Source: Cochliopodium minus (Eukaryota; Discosea; Himatismenida; Cochliopodiidae). From it: a stretch of DNA of 18,629 nucleotides. The DNA is taken from positions 1-18,629 of the forward strand of contig JAMYWO010000156.1 in assembly GCA_024220525.1 (NCBI GenBank), written 5' to 3'. The translations under genes and the position numbers were made by a program. The first letter of the stretch is position 1. Every line of letters starts with the position of its first letter. The notes under the pieces are model-generated. The model did no database searches and had not been told where the DNA came from. It saw nothing but the letters and a program-made list of their open reading frames with translations. Of the stretch, positions 1-8,701 are shown one piece after another.

Positions 1-67
1 AAAATAAATAAAATAAATAAAATAAATAAAATAAATAAAATAAATAAAATAAATAAAATAAATAAAA
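1..67. repeat. 9-nt simple repeat (AAAATAAAT)n
   Basis: About seven head-to-tail copies of AAAATAAAT, followed by less regular A/T sequence up to 143. The stretch lies downstream of the donor site at 145-144 of the minus-strand BAG gene, so it is probably the start of an intron that leaves the window. On the coding strand it is T-rich. Confidence 0.85.
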
Positions 68-145
68 TAAAATAAAAAAATAAAAAAATAAAATAATAAA
101 AAATAGAAAATAAATAATAAAAAAATAGAAAATAATTTTTTTTAC

Positions 146-702
146 CTTCTCTTTCTTTAGTTTCTCTTTCTTTTTTTTCTTTCTCTTCTTGGAGTTTGAG
201 ATCGCACTCGAGCTTTTTCAAGTTTTCGCTGATGTTGTCCACTTGGCCCAAGATGCTCTGTATTTCGTTCACTTGCCTCTTTTTGTAAGGACGGACCTTT
301 TAAATAAAAAAAATTTTAAAATTAAAAATAAAAATAAAATAAAAAAAATTAAAATTAAAAATAAAAAAAATATTTAAAATTTTGAAAATGAAAAATATGA
401 AAAAATAAATCTTAAAATATTCACAAAAGATTTTTTTTTTTTACTTTATCACTAGATCCCACAAGTTGATCCAAATTGAACAAATGCTCAGAAAGTTTCT
501 CAGCAAGGGCTATAGTGTTTTTTCGAAGATACCTTACCTTCTCCTTCTTTTGTTCTAAGGGAAGTTCAGATATCTCCTCCAAGTGGTGCAGGTCTGTGTT
601 TTTTTGGAGGCTGTGCACTTTGTCTTGGATATCTTCAACGAATTGTTCTACTTTTTGAACAGAAATCATCACTTTTTCGTCTATTTCATTTTGGTTTGGC
701 AT
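146..702 (-). CDS. BAG-domain protein (Hsp70 nucleotide-exchange co-chaperone), 3' end outside window
   Basis: BAG domains bind the Hsp70 ATPase domain and promote nucleotide release. Two exons are visible: 702-445 (86 codons from ATG) and 296-146, split by an intron at 444-297 with donor GTAAAA and acceptor AAAAG, phase 0. The product is helical: a first helix with KVEQFVEDIQDKVHSLQ, a middle helix ending LFNLDQLVG, then across the splice VRPYKKRQVNEIQSILGQVD. This is the three-helix BAG pattern, in which a basic K/R stretch opens the last helix; VRPYKKRQVNEIQ fits that place. The sequence then becomes a charged Lys/Glu coil and meets a donor (GTAAAA, 145-144), so more exons lie off the left edge. 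An acceptor-like TTTTTAG sits just upstream of the ATG (about 716), so a 5' exon is possible; no ubiquitin-like domain is visible. The family call rests on pattern, not on an alignment. Confidence 0.72.
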
Positions 703-1019
703 TTCTTCTTGTCTAAAAACAAAATTAAGATTTTTTAAAAAAATAAAAATAAATAAAAATAATAAATAATAAATAATGAATAAAAATAAATAAATAAAAA
801 TAAATAAATAAAAATAAATAAATAAAAATAAATAAATAAAAATAAATAAATAAAAATTTAAGATGAAAATAAAAATAAAAAAAATAAAAAAAATAAAAAA
901 AAATTTAATAAGATAAAGGAATACATTTAAAAATAAACAATTAAATGATTTATAGATTAAAAAGAACCAAATGAAGATTGAAAGTAAAACATAATGATGT
1001 TTTTGAAATAAAAGTTTTT
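703..1019. other. Intergenic A/T stretch with 14-nt tandem repeat
   Basis: This gap separates the BAG gene start from the stop of the next minus-strand gene. At about 778-856 it holds roughly five copies of AAAAATAAATAAAT. The rest is A/T-rich without a credible exon or RNA gene. An acceptor-like GTTTTTAG at its left edge is the only hint of extra BAG-gene sequence. Confidence 0.7.
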
Positions 1020-1946
1020 TTACGATTGATTTTCTTGAGATTCATTTTGATTTGTTCTTTCATCCTCTTTTGGTGATTCAATTGGTTTCTTTTCATTTTC
1101 TTTGGAAGATTTGTTATTGTTGCTTTCTCTCTGGTATTTTTTCTCAATCTTTTGTTGTCTCTTCTCTTGGAATGAGGTGAATTTCGATAGAGAATCATTG
1201 AGACTCTCCAATCTTTCTGCAATTTCCAAGATGAAAGGTTCATGTGTTTTATTATCTTCAATGAACAAATCACTAAAAAAGAAATTAAAGAAAATAAAAA
1301 AGTCCCAAATATAAAATTTATTTATATACCTGTATGAATCTTGCATACTATTGGTTTTTTCTAAAATCACATTCATATTTTTCATTGTATCTTGCCATGT
1401 CTCTTTCACCTTTGTCACTTTATCCCTTCTCTCTATTATTTTCTTCTCATTTCTATTGTGGACGTATGATAGGTGATCATCAATGAACTTATCTACATTG
1501 ATCTTATCCAATTTGTTGATATATCCCTTAGAATCTTTCAAAGCTTCATGTACTATCGTTCTCATAAAATTTTCATTTGCAGGCTCGATATCCACAAGTT
1601 GCAATAAATAATTGGCTGCATTTCCTTTATTAAAATATGAGGGGTAAATAAGTTTATTTTAAAAATTTGTCAAATTTTTTTTTATTTTAGCTGAATTAAA
1701 TAATAATTTTTTTAAATCTTATTAACCTGTCATTGTAAAGTTCATTTGAAGAGTACATCTTATTCTGGATAAAATCTCACAAACAGTTTTGAAAATCTCA
1801 ACATAATCTTCTTTTTTAATCAATGGAGAGATGGTGCTTTGTTTTAGTTTCTTCCAGTATTGTTTGTTGAAAGCTTTGGAGATCTTTTTGCTTTCAGTAA
1901 GCTCTCTTGGAGTCATTTCTTTGTAAGAATGGATTATTTTATGCAT
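1020..1946 (-). CDS. Unrecognised helical protein, three exons, 255 aa
   Basis: Exons on the minus strand: 1946-1727 (starts ATGCATAAA), 1624-1330 and 1272-1020 (ends TAA). Introns: 102 nt (donor GTTAAT, phase 1) and 57 nt (donor GTATAT, phase 2). The 57-nt intron is a multiple of three without a stop, so its retention would add 19 Phe-rich residues; the AG end and the hydrophobic filler show that it is an intron. Summed exons are 768 nt, an exact number of codons. The protein is rich in Lys, Glu and Asn, mostly helical, with a middle stretch IVHEALKDSKGYINKLDKIN, a possible coil around ILEIAERLESLNDSLSKF, and a disordered tail of Glu, Asn, Ser and Lys ending QENQS. I recognise no domain. It shares its strand with the TLDc gene upstream (125 nt away) and the BAG gene downstream. 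Confidence 0.8.
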
Positions 1947-2071
1947 TTTATTTTTGATTTAAATTTTTTTTAATTTTAATTTTTTAAATAAAATTATTTG
2001 AATTTTTAAAAAACTAAATTTAAAACAAATTTCATATCTTGCTGAATATTTAATTTTCATTAATTTCATTT

Positions 2072-2983
2072 TTAATGAATCTCATTGATTTTCCAAACTT
2101 CAATTTCAGATACAGAAAAATTATAAGAACCACACAAAAATTGGTGTGCTTGTGTTGTTCCATGCCCACAAGGAGCCCCAGAATAAGAGTGAATGAGATT
2201 GGTGTAACTAGATGAATTTGCATTAGAATTGTTAGAAATGTGAAAATCATGGCCTCCTCCAAAAGTAGGTCCATAACTTGAATGATCATATATACTTCTC
2301 AAATTACTATGATGAGCACCTGTATTGGATAACTTTAGAGGATTATTAGTTGGATTGGTAAGAGAGAAAATAAACGATCTTTGATCAAATGCATAATTTT
2401 GTCTTGATGTCCATGGAATAGGAGTGTATCCTCCAAAGATGTATCCATTTGCCCTCACAATGGTGAGTGTTGCTCCTTGATTATTACAATTTGCATGGAA
2501 ATTTGCTGCTGCAAATCCATGTGTGGTTCCTCTGTACAAAAGATATGAATTAAATCCAACATTCACTGTTTGATGAATCCAAGAATGAAGGAGATTCATA
2601 TGATTCTGTCCATTCACAATGGTGCTTCCAACGAAAATGTAATTATAGGGATTAGGATTTATAATTACTTTGCTCTTCTCTTCCTCTATCTTTCTTTCCA
2701 ACTCCCTCATCTTCTCATTCAAATCTTCATTTTTTTTTAATCTTTTCTCTTCCAATTCATTGTTAAGTTTTATCTTCTCATACTCCAATGTGAATTTGGA
2801 TATCTCCTCCCTTTTATTCAATTTATCTTGCATGCTTTGTCTCATCATTTCCATTTGCAATTGCATATTTTCCATCTCTAATTTATGTCTTTCTTTCATC
2901 AAATTATTATCATTTTGGAGCCTTTGTATGTTTCTTTCATTTTCTTGAAATCTGAGCATTTGATTGTTTGGATTATTTTCCAT
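2072..2983 (-). CDS. Coiled-coil plus TLDc-domain protein, single exon, 303 aa
   Basis: Residues about 10-105 form a long Met/Gln/Glu/Lys-rich coiled coil (ERHKLEMENMQLQMEMM). Residues about 120-302 look like a TLDc domain: LLYRGTTHGFAAANFH near the start, then ANGYIFGGYTPIPW, a SFIFSLTNP strand, a glycine-rich PTFGGGHDFHIS block, and the closing SEIEVWKI typical of the family. TLDc domains are known from the oxidation-resistance proteins OXR1, NCOA7 and TBC1D24, which bind V-ATPase; in amoebae, TLDc joined to coiled coils is common and mostly uncharacterised. No signal peptide or membrane segment is visible. The ATG at 2983 is preceded by an A/T leader and no intron is needed. It is divergent from the plus gene at 3199 (215 nt between starts). 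The family call is firm; the exact role is unknown. Confidence 0.87.
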   Translation of the reverse strand: MENNPNNQMLRFQENERNIQRLQNDNNLMKERHKLEMENMQLQMEMMRQSMQDKLNKREEISKFTLEYEKIKLNNELEEKRLKKNEDLNEKMRELERKIEEEKSKVIINPNPYNYIFVGSTIVNGQNHMNLLHSWIHQTVNVGFNSYLLYRGTTHGFAAANFHANCNNQGATLTIVRANGYIFGGYTPIPWTSRQNYAFDQRSFIFSLTNPTNNPLKLSNTGAHHSNLRSIYDHSSYGPTFGGGHDFHISNNSNANSSSYTNLIHSYSGAPCGHGTTQAHQFLCGSYNFSVSEIEVWKINEIH

Positions 2984-3198
2984 TTTCTTTTTAATTTTTG
3001 AAAAAAATAATTTTATTATAAATTTTTTTTTTATTATTTTTTATTATTTTATTTTATGAAAGAATAAATTCCCTTCAATAATTAAATTAATTTTCATGAA
3101 CTTGCTCTAACACAAGAAGCATCTTCAAACCAATCTTATTTAAAAAAAAAAAAATGTTATAAATTGAAAAATTATAAAATAAGAATTTTAAAAAAAAA

Positions 3199-3713
3199 AT
3201 GAATAATGATGAGAATAATCAACTAATGAGAATAGAAGAAATGAACCATGAAACAAACTTGTTTAACATAAAACAAGAATTTGATCTGAAGAATCATAAA
3301 GTGAAATTAGAGGATATGATGGGAACATTCGAAAGAGAAAACGAACACCAAGATTCAATGAGCAGATTAAAAATGTTGATTGAGTTGGAAAAATCGAAAA
3401 AAGAGAACATGTCCAAAGATCACAACGATAGTGAGAATCTTAAAGATAAAATGCATGAAATTGAACTTAAAAATACCAAATCAAAACATCCAACGTGGTG
3501 GAATGGAAATTTGTGGGGATTATGGGGTGGATATGTACAAAAAAAACATATTTTTTTTTTAAATTAATTCAGATGTCCATTCAAATATTTTTTTTTTAAA
3601 AGAATCCTAGATATTGTGTACATGGGGGAAATTGGAATGGATGTTGTGTTCAAGGTCCTCCAAAATATTGTCAACACGGATCTTTATGGGGATCTCATTG
3701 TTATAATCCTTAA
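3199..3713 (+). CDS. Coiled-coil protein with Trp/Gly and two-copy Cys-His-Trp tail, 148 aa
   Basis: Exon 1 is 3199-3534 and exon 2 is 3603-3713, joined in phase 0 across a 68-nt intron (donor GTACAA, acceptor AAAAG). Without splicing the frame ends in an unrelated Lys/Phe run; with splicing it continues into a well-patterned tail. Residues 1-95 are charged and coiled-coil-like. Residues about 98-112 are Trp/Gly-rich (TWWNGNLWGLWGGY). The second exon encodes two related repeats, YCVHGGNWNGCC and YCQHGSLWGSHC, sharing Y-C-x-H-G-x2-W-x3-C. Cys and His placed this way could bind a metal or form disulphides; this is inference. No signal peptide is evident. The start of the protein resembles its TLDc and His-rich neighbours in composition (Asn, Gln, Met, Glu). 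I know no family with this tail. Confidence 0.8.
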
Positions 3714-3784
3714 GATTAAAGATAAAAAAATTAAAAAAAAAAAAATTTAAATAAATTTCCTTTTGATTTGTTCTTTCTTCTTTT

Positions 3785-4354
3785 TTAAAAATTTAATCTG
3801 TGTTGTTTTCTTTCAAGTTTTCTTTTAAGTCGTGATCTTTCATTTTGATCAAGATTAGGATTCTTCAACTTCTCATTTATCCGATTTATTTTTTCCTGCA
3901 TCCTTTGTTTGAACTCAAATTCATTTCCGTGTTTCCATTTGTGATGGTGTCCATGGTGATGATGATGTCCCTTATGATGATGACCTTTGTGTCCACCTTT
4001 ATGGCAACCCTTCTGGAAACCTTTATGAAAGGAATGTGGATGATGTTGAGGATGATTAATTTGGTTCAACAATTGTGTTTCTTGTAATTTTAATTTCATT
4101 TTGTTTATTTCTTCTTTCATCTCCATTTCGTTTTGAAAATTCATCTGAAGCTTGCTATTTTTGAGTTTTTCCAACTCTAATTCTAATCTTAATTTTTGAA
4201 GTTCATCCGTCTTTTGTTCTGCATAATTCATGAGTTCCATCATATATTTCTTTTCAAGCTCCAGATATTTCATGTCATATTCATATTGCAAATTAATTCT
4301 CACAGATTCTATTTCTTGATTTCTTAAATGGTTCAATTGATTTTGATCCAGCAT
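3785..4354 (-). CDS. Coiled-coil protein with histidine-rich segment, 189 aa
   Basis: A single exon runs from ATG at 4354 to TAA at 3785. Residues about 5-98 are a dense coiled coil (LEKKYMMELMNYAEQ, then LELELEKLKNSKLQ). Residues about 100-142 are dominated by His, Gly and Lys (HKGHHHKGHHHHHGHHHK), with one Cys. Residues about 150-189 return to a basic helical tail (NERSRLKRKLERKQHR). Histidine tracts of this kind often bind Zn, Ni or Cu, but no known metal-site family is recognised. The gene is convergent with the Cys/His-tail gene (71 nt between stops) and divergent from the J-domain gene (108 nt between starts). Its build, a coiled coil followed by a metal-prone low-complexity module, echoes the plus gene at 3199. 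Confidence 0.85.
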   Translation of the reverse strand: MLDQNQLNHLRNQEIESVRINLQYEYDMKYLELEKKYMMELMNYAEQKTDELQKLRLELELEKLKNSKLQMNFQNEMEMKEEINKMKLKLQETQLLNQINHPQHHPHSFHKGFQKGCHKGGHKGHHHKGHHHHHGHHHKWKHGNEFEFKQRMQEKINRINEKLKNPNLDQNERSRLKRKLERKQHRLNF

Positions 4355-4462
4355 TTTTTTAATTTAAATGTTACAATTTTAAATAAATACAATTTTTTAG
4401 ATGTATATATTTAAGATTTAAAAAAATTAATAAATAAAAATAAAAAAAAATCCTCTTTTGAA

Positions 4463-6018
4463 ATGTCTGACTACATTGAATTTTCAATTGAAGATAAGTT
4501 TTATGAGGTACTTGGGGTAAATCCAAACTCAACATCAGAAGAAATCCGAAGCAAATTTAAAAAATTGATCAAGATATATCATCCTGACAAGGCTAATGGT
4601 GAAAATCAGCTGATAGAATTTAAAAAGATTGCTTCAAAAATAAATAGAGCCTATTCTGTTCTTGACAATCAAAATTTCAGGAATAAATATGATATGTTTT
4701 GCAAACAAAGAAACAATTCATCTTTTTATTCATCCAATCAAAGCAACTATGATCAAGCTGAAGAATTAGAAAAAATGAAAAGAGAAATGGATAAAATGAA
4801 GAAAGAATTTGAGGAAAAACAAAGGTTGCAGATGAAAATTAGACAAGATCTATTTGAAAAAGAAAAGATTGAAATTGAAATGAAGGAAAAAGAATTGAGA
4901 GATGAAAGAATGAAAAAAAAATTAATGTAAAATTTTATCGGATATTTATTTAATTTAATTATTTTATATTAAATTTGAAGAAATCTCAAAAAATTTAAAT
5001 AAATATAATTTTAAACAGTGAAGAAGAGAAGAGAAAGTCAGAAATAGAGGAGTTAGAAAGAGAGAATGAGAGGAAGAGGAAGGAATACCAAGAGTTTATA
5101 GTGAGACAAGAAAATGAGAGAAAGAGGCAGCAAGAGGAGATAGATCGAATCAGATTGGAAAATGAAAAGAAAATAAAAGAGGAAGAGGAAAAAAAATCAT
5201 TTTTTAGATTTTGGAATAAAAATTCAAATTCCAATCATTCACATCCAATTAACCAAAGCTATCAACATTATAATCAATTCAACAATCATTCTTTCAATGA
5301 ATTACAAAGCAAACCTCAAGATCAATATAATCAAGAAAACTATCTCCAAACAAATCAATTGAATGGAAATGGATATCCCAATAATCAAGTTGATCAAGGG
5401 AATTACAAGCAGAATCCAAACAATAATTCTGGAGGCTTCATTAATCGAAATTACAATCTTCAAAACAATGATCAGCTCCAAATATCTGATCAAGATCAAT
5501 ATAATCGGAAGAATCTTCATTGTCAATACCCTAATAAAGATTCCTTAATTCATAAAACGCATAATCAAAACACTAATGTCTCTCATCATCATAATCAAGA
5601 TCCTAGATTTCAAAACCTTATGGAATATAATAATGGTCCTCAAGATTATGGAAATGGATTGAATCATTCACAAGAAAATTCTCTGAATGATAAATTAATT
5701 TTCAACTTTGAAAACAGTATTCTTAATGGAGATGAACTTATCTTATATGGAATAAAAGGACAAGTTACATACGTGAAAAGGGAGATCCTAAGTCAAAACT
5801 GGGTAGAATTAGGAACTTATGAAGATTCTAAACTAAAATTTACAGAAAAGCACCAAATTGAAAATTCTAAAAAATCTGTTGACATCAGAAAACTGGCAAA
5901 GGAAACAAAAGAGATTTACGAAAAAGAAATGAAGATTTTACAAAAACAAAAGTCAAAAGTATTAGATCTCCTTGATAAATTAAAACACTATGAAAACTCT
6001 TTGAAAAATAATTTTTAA
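4463..6018 (+). CDS. J-domain (DnaJ-like) protein with coiled coil and Asn/Gln-rich region, 487 aa
   Basis: J-domains stimulate Hsp70 ATPase activity. Exon 1 (4463-4926) and exon 2 (5019-6018) join in phase 2 across a 92-nt intron (donor GTAAAA, acceptor AAACAG). The apparent stop at 4928 lies inside the intron. The J-domain is at residues about 12-76: FYEVLGVNPNSTSEEIRSKF, then HPD at 40-42 with a following Lys, and a fourth helix ending NFRNKYDMF. Next comes a long Lys/Glu coiled coil (about 95-230) that runs straight through the splice, an Asn/Gln-rich, probably disordered or prion-like segment (about 235-380), and a folded-looking C-terminus with LIFNFENSILNGDELILYG and a helical end. No Cys-rich zinc domain or membrane anchor is seen, so it is a type III (class C) J-protein by architecture. 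It is convergent with the membrane-protein gene (56 nt between stops). Confidence 0.92.
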
Positions 6019-6074
6019 AATTAAAAATTCAAATTTTAATAAAGTTCATTCAATCCAGAAAACAGTTTTTTGAA

Positions 6075-6969
6075 TTAACCGGTTCTCAATAAAAATGGAT
6101 TTACTCTCATTGTCTGGAGAAAACAGATGGTAATAATCATCAAAAAGATCATCATTTCGCTGAACACAGAAAGCCAGTTTAAAAAAGAGTTGTTTTCAAA
6201 AATTTTATTTTTCTTGTCCAATCCTTGGAGAAAAATCAAGAGAAAGAGACTCGCATACAAGAAAGCAAAAACAATCCAAGGATATCTGTGAAAATTTGGT
6301 GAAGTGTAATAATAATATTCAAAGTAAACTTCTTGTGCTGTTATCAAAGTTGTCATTGAAATTGCCCATATAATTGCTGCAGCAAAATGAACCCCCAGAG
6401 AGGCATCTTTTTTTAAAAAAATTAAAATTTGTCAAAAATATTAAAATTTTGATTTATTAAAATTTACTTTTTACAATATCATCGCTACAAATGTCTTTTT
6501 TTGAAAAAAAAACAATATTATCTGTATCGTTAATATTGCTTGGAAAAAATCCAATCAAAAGCAAGAGAGGAGAAACCAAGATCTGAATAAAGTTCAAAAC
6601 AAAAATGATATCTTTTTTTCCTGCAGCTCTTTGCGCAATCTGAGAATCATCTGAAAGGCTGCAAATAAGAGTAAGGGTGATCATAGTCATACAAAACAAC
6701 AAAAATTTCGATCCATGTATCCCCTTTTTGGACATCATTGAACTCCATGTGCCCTCTACACCAACCAAATCATCTAATTCATTAAATTGAATCATTACAA
6801 ATAAAAACATTAATACTGCAAAGGCGAGGCACATGATCATCATTGGATTCAAATATAAGATTATATCGCTCTCCACATTTACCGTTCCATAAATTATACC
6901 AAATAATAATATTGGTGATAAAACAAAAAAAGTGAATGCAATATCCACACCCAAATAAATTATTGACAT
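6075..6969 (-). CDS. Multi-pass membrane protein (about seven segments), 277 aa
   Basis: Exon 1 is 6969-6468 and exon 2 is 6406-6075, joined in phase 1 across a 61-nt intron (donor GTAAAT, acceptor AAAAG). Exons sum to 834 nt. Hydrophobic segments fall at about residues 8-28, 40-62, 86-104, 120-142, 169-190, 208-228 and 243-266. The stretch LLLLIGFFPSNINDTDN followed after the splice by LGVHFAAAIIWAISM recalls the FP...H arrangement of the Frag1/DRAM/Sfk1 and DUF998-like membrane families, but I cannot confirm membership. No cleavable signal peptide is needed because the first segment can act as an anchor. The likely location is an endomembrane or the plasma membrane. Function unknown. Confidence 0.8.
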
Positions 6970-7186
6970 TTTTTTTTTTTTTATTATTTTAATTTTGCAA
7001 TATTCAAAAAGACATTTAATTTTTATTCTTCAAAAACTATAATTTATTGATCAAGAAATATCTTGGTCAAAGAGAAATCACATTGAATCAAATATAAAAC
7101 GTATTTATTTTTGATGAATATTTGGTATGTTGTTTAAAATATTCCCAACATATTTGGTAATAAAAAGGAAACAATCATTAATTTAT
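6970..7186. other. Intergenic, nothing recognised
   Basis: A/T-rich sequence upstream of the membrane-protein start. It opens with a poly-T run (6970-6982). No open frame, RNA gene or clear repeat is seen. Confidence 0.6.
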
Positions 7187-7320
7187 ATGAATATTTAGTT
7201 ATATCCAACAATAAAGACTTATCTAAAATCTTCAGATATTTGAAAATTAAAATTTTAAAAGGTTACGTTATATTTATACAACAGCTGTTCTTAAATATTG
7301 TGATACAAGCTATCCATTCA
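7187..7320 (+). pseudogene. Probable relic of a Tyr/Gly-rich microprotein gene
   Basis: From 7259 the sequence AAGGTTACGTTATATTTAT aligns with the start of exon 2 of the intact gene at 7732, and ATATTGTGAT (7295-7304) matches the same place in that gene. An ATG at 7187 (ATGAATATTTA) sits 72 nt upstream of the exon-like start; the intact copies have 65-71 nt. The frame is broken and no C-terminal part is found, so this is a decayed first member of the array. The call rests on a short alignment made by eye. Confidence 0.42.
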
Positions 7321-7666
7321 ACTTTTAAGGATTATCCCTCTAATTGTTGATTAAATATATAAACGTTATATTCTGTAAAAAATATATTAGTTTTTACTCT
7401 TTATTATCATTCCATTGAATGAAAATCCAAAATGATTATATTCCCGTCATCTTTATGAATTAGCCAATAATTATAGCCAAAGGAATTTGATGATAAAATA
7501 AAATTTTGGCTCATTTTTTTTTATTTTGAATCTCTTCAAATTCAATTTCAAAGAAGATCCGATCCATTCTCTGATTTTTGGATCTTATAATTTGTTTCAA
7601 TAAATTTAAAATAAATAATAAAAAAAAAAAAAAAAAAAAAAACAAAAACTTTTAAAAACAAATTTA
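7321..7666. other. Intergenic, poly-A tract, nothing else recognised
   Basis: A/T-rich spacer before the first intact microprotein gene. It ends in a poly-A run of about 22 (7621-7642) shortly before the ATG. No open frame or RNA gene is seen. Confidence 0.6.
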
Positions 7667-7925
7667 ATGGAATTTTATGGTAAAATCCTTGTCAAATCTT
7701 ATCAAAAATTTTATTTTTTAAATCTTTGAAGGAGGTTACGGTTATAGCTATCCAACAATGGGTCTTGGATATTGTGATCCTTACAGCTTGTATTTGAACT
7801 CTCCCTACAGTCCTATTAGTTATCCAAGTTATCCTTACATGTCAACTTATTACGGATTTCCTTCTTATTATGGGGGATATGGGCATCACCACCCTGGTAG
7901 TTTCCACGGACAGTTCATTTTCTGA
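7667..7925 (+). CDS. Tyr/Gly/Pro-rich microprotein, copy 1, 68 aa
   Basis: Exon 1 is only 13 nt (7667-7679, ATGGAATTTTATG) and exon 2 is 7732-7925, ending TGA; the intron is 52 nt with donor GTAAAA and acceptor TGAAG, phase 1. Exons sum to 207 nt. The protein starts MEFYGGYGYSYP, then is rich in Tyr, Pro, Ser and Gly with PSYYGGYGHHH near the end, and closes FHGQFIF. The same layout, a 13-nt first exon, a phase-1 intron at the same place, and a final H-G-x-F-x-F or close variant, recurs in the genes at 8416 and 9323, which supports this model even though the gene is short. No signal peptide or membrane segment is visible. Aromatic/Gly composition suggests a disordered, self-associating peptide; this is inference. 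No family recognised. Confidence 0.78.
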
Positions 7926-8415
7926 TCTATCTTTCACAAGATTTATTTTGCCTCTATTTGTTCATAATTAAAAAATTTCAATTAAATTTTGATTTTTTCT
8001 TTAAATAAATTTCTTTGCTTTTCTCTATTGAATGAAATTCCAGAGAATTGATGATTTTCATTTCTACTTAAAGTTTTTGTTGATTTTGATAAAGATCTCA
8101 GTTTGGTCATCTTTTTGAATTGATTCTTTATATTTTTTAAAGAATTTGAAAAGGGGAAGCAAATTAAACTTTGTAAGATTTATTTTGAATGCCAATTGTT
8201 ATTTATATATGATTGCTGAGAATTCAGAGAATGGAAGACTTTGGCATTTTTTTTTAATAAAGTTAAAATTTGAATGCATAAGATCCTTCTTCAAAAAATG
8301 AATGATCTGTTCAATCTTTTGATTTGATTACAAGAATTTTCACAAAGAAAATAAAAAGATTTAAACAAAAAAAAATAAGATAAAATCAAAAAAAAAAATA
8401 CTTTAACAAAATCAA
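7926..8415. other. Intergenic, nothing recognised
   Basis: Spacer of 490 nt between microprotein genes 1 and 2. It is A/T-rich, without an open frame, RNA gene or clear internal repeat. The first 50 nt share a weak TATTTGTTCA-like motif with the sequence after the stop of copy 3, suggesting a common 3' untranslated region. Confidence 0.55.
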
Positions 8416-8701
8416 ATGAACTTTTACTGTAACAATATTTTAAAAACCTCAACAATAAAAATTTTATTTTGAAAAATTATTCATAGGTAATTATGGTTTG
8501 TGTCCACCAACAAATTATCCACAAATAAGTTATCCAAACACTTACACTCTTGGTTTACCTTACTCAAATTTTTATGGTTATCCTTCTTATTACGGAAGTT
8601 ATGGAAATTATGGAGGTTATGGTTATCGTCATCGATTCGGGTAAGTTCATCATCAAAATAACTACCATGGACGTCGTTTTCTTGGACAATTTATGTTCTA
8701 A
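8416..8701 (+). pseudogene. Tyr/Gly-rich microprotein, copy 2, with in-frame stop
   Basis: Exon 1 is 8416-8428 (ATGAACTTTTACT) and exon 2 starts at 8487, with a 58-nt intron (donor GTAACA, acceptor TCATAG). The product starts MNFYCNYGLCPPTNYP and reaches SYYGSYGNYGGYGYRHRFG, then meets TAA at 8642-8644. Past this stop the same frame stays open for 18 codons and ends in the family tail GRRFLGQFMF before TAA at 8699-8701, so one base change has probably cut off the tail. Read as is, it encodes 56 aa; read through, 75 codons plus stop. The stop overlaps a perfect donor-like GTAAGT (8641-8646), so alternative splicing cannot be excluded, but no suitable acceptor is seen before the family end. It may be a shortened active gene or an early pseudogene. 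Confidence 0.7.

Noticed and set aside
1-67. Regular short repeats suggesting a CRISPR-like array
   Set aside because: Pure A/T microsatellites without spacers in a eukaryotic intron.
950-1273. Alternative minus-strand frame with KKMKRNQLNHQKR
   Set aside because: It overlaps the last exon of the 255-aa gene out of frame; the main frame splices consistently.
5302-5548. Overlapping frames on both strands inside the J-protein gene
   Set aside because: They are Ile/Leu shadows of the Asn/Gln-rich codons of the J-protein and show no motifs.
6077-6084. Palindrome AACCGGTT
   Set aside because: An 8-bp palindrome spanning a stop codon; expected by chance.
8642-8644. TAA read as glutamine (ciliate-type code)
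   Set aside because: TAA and TGA both end well-defined frames elsewhere in the window, so the standard code is used.
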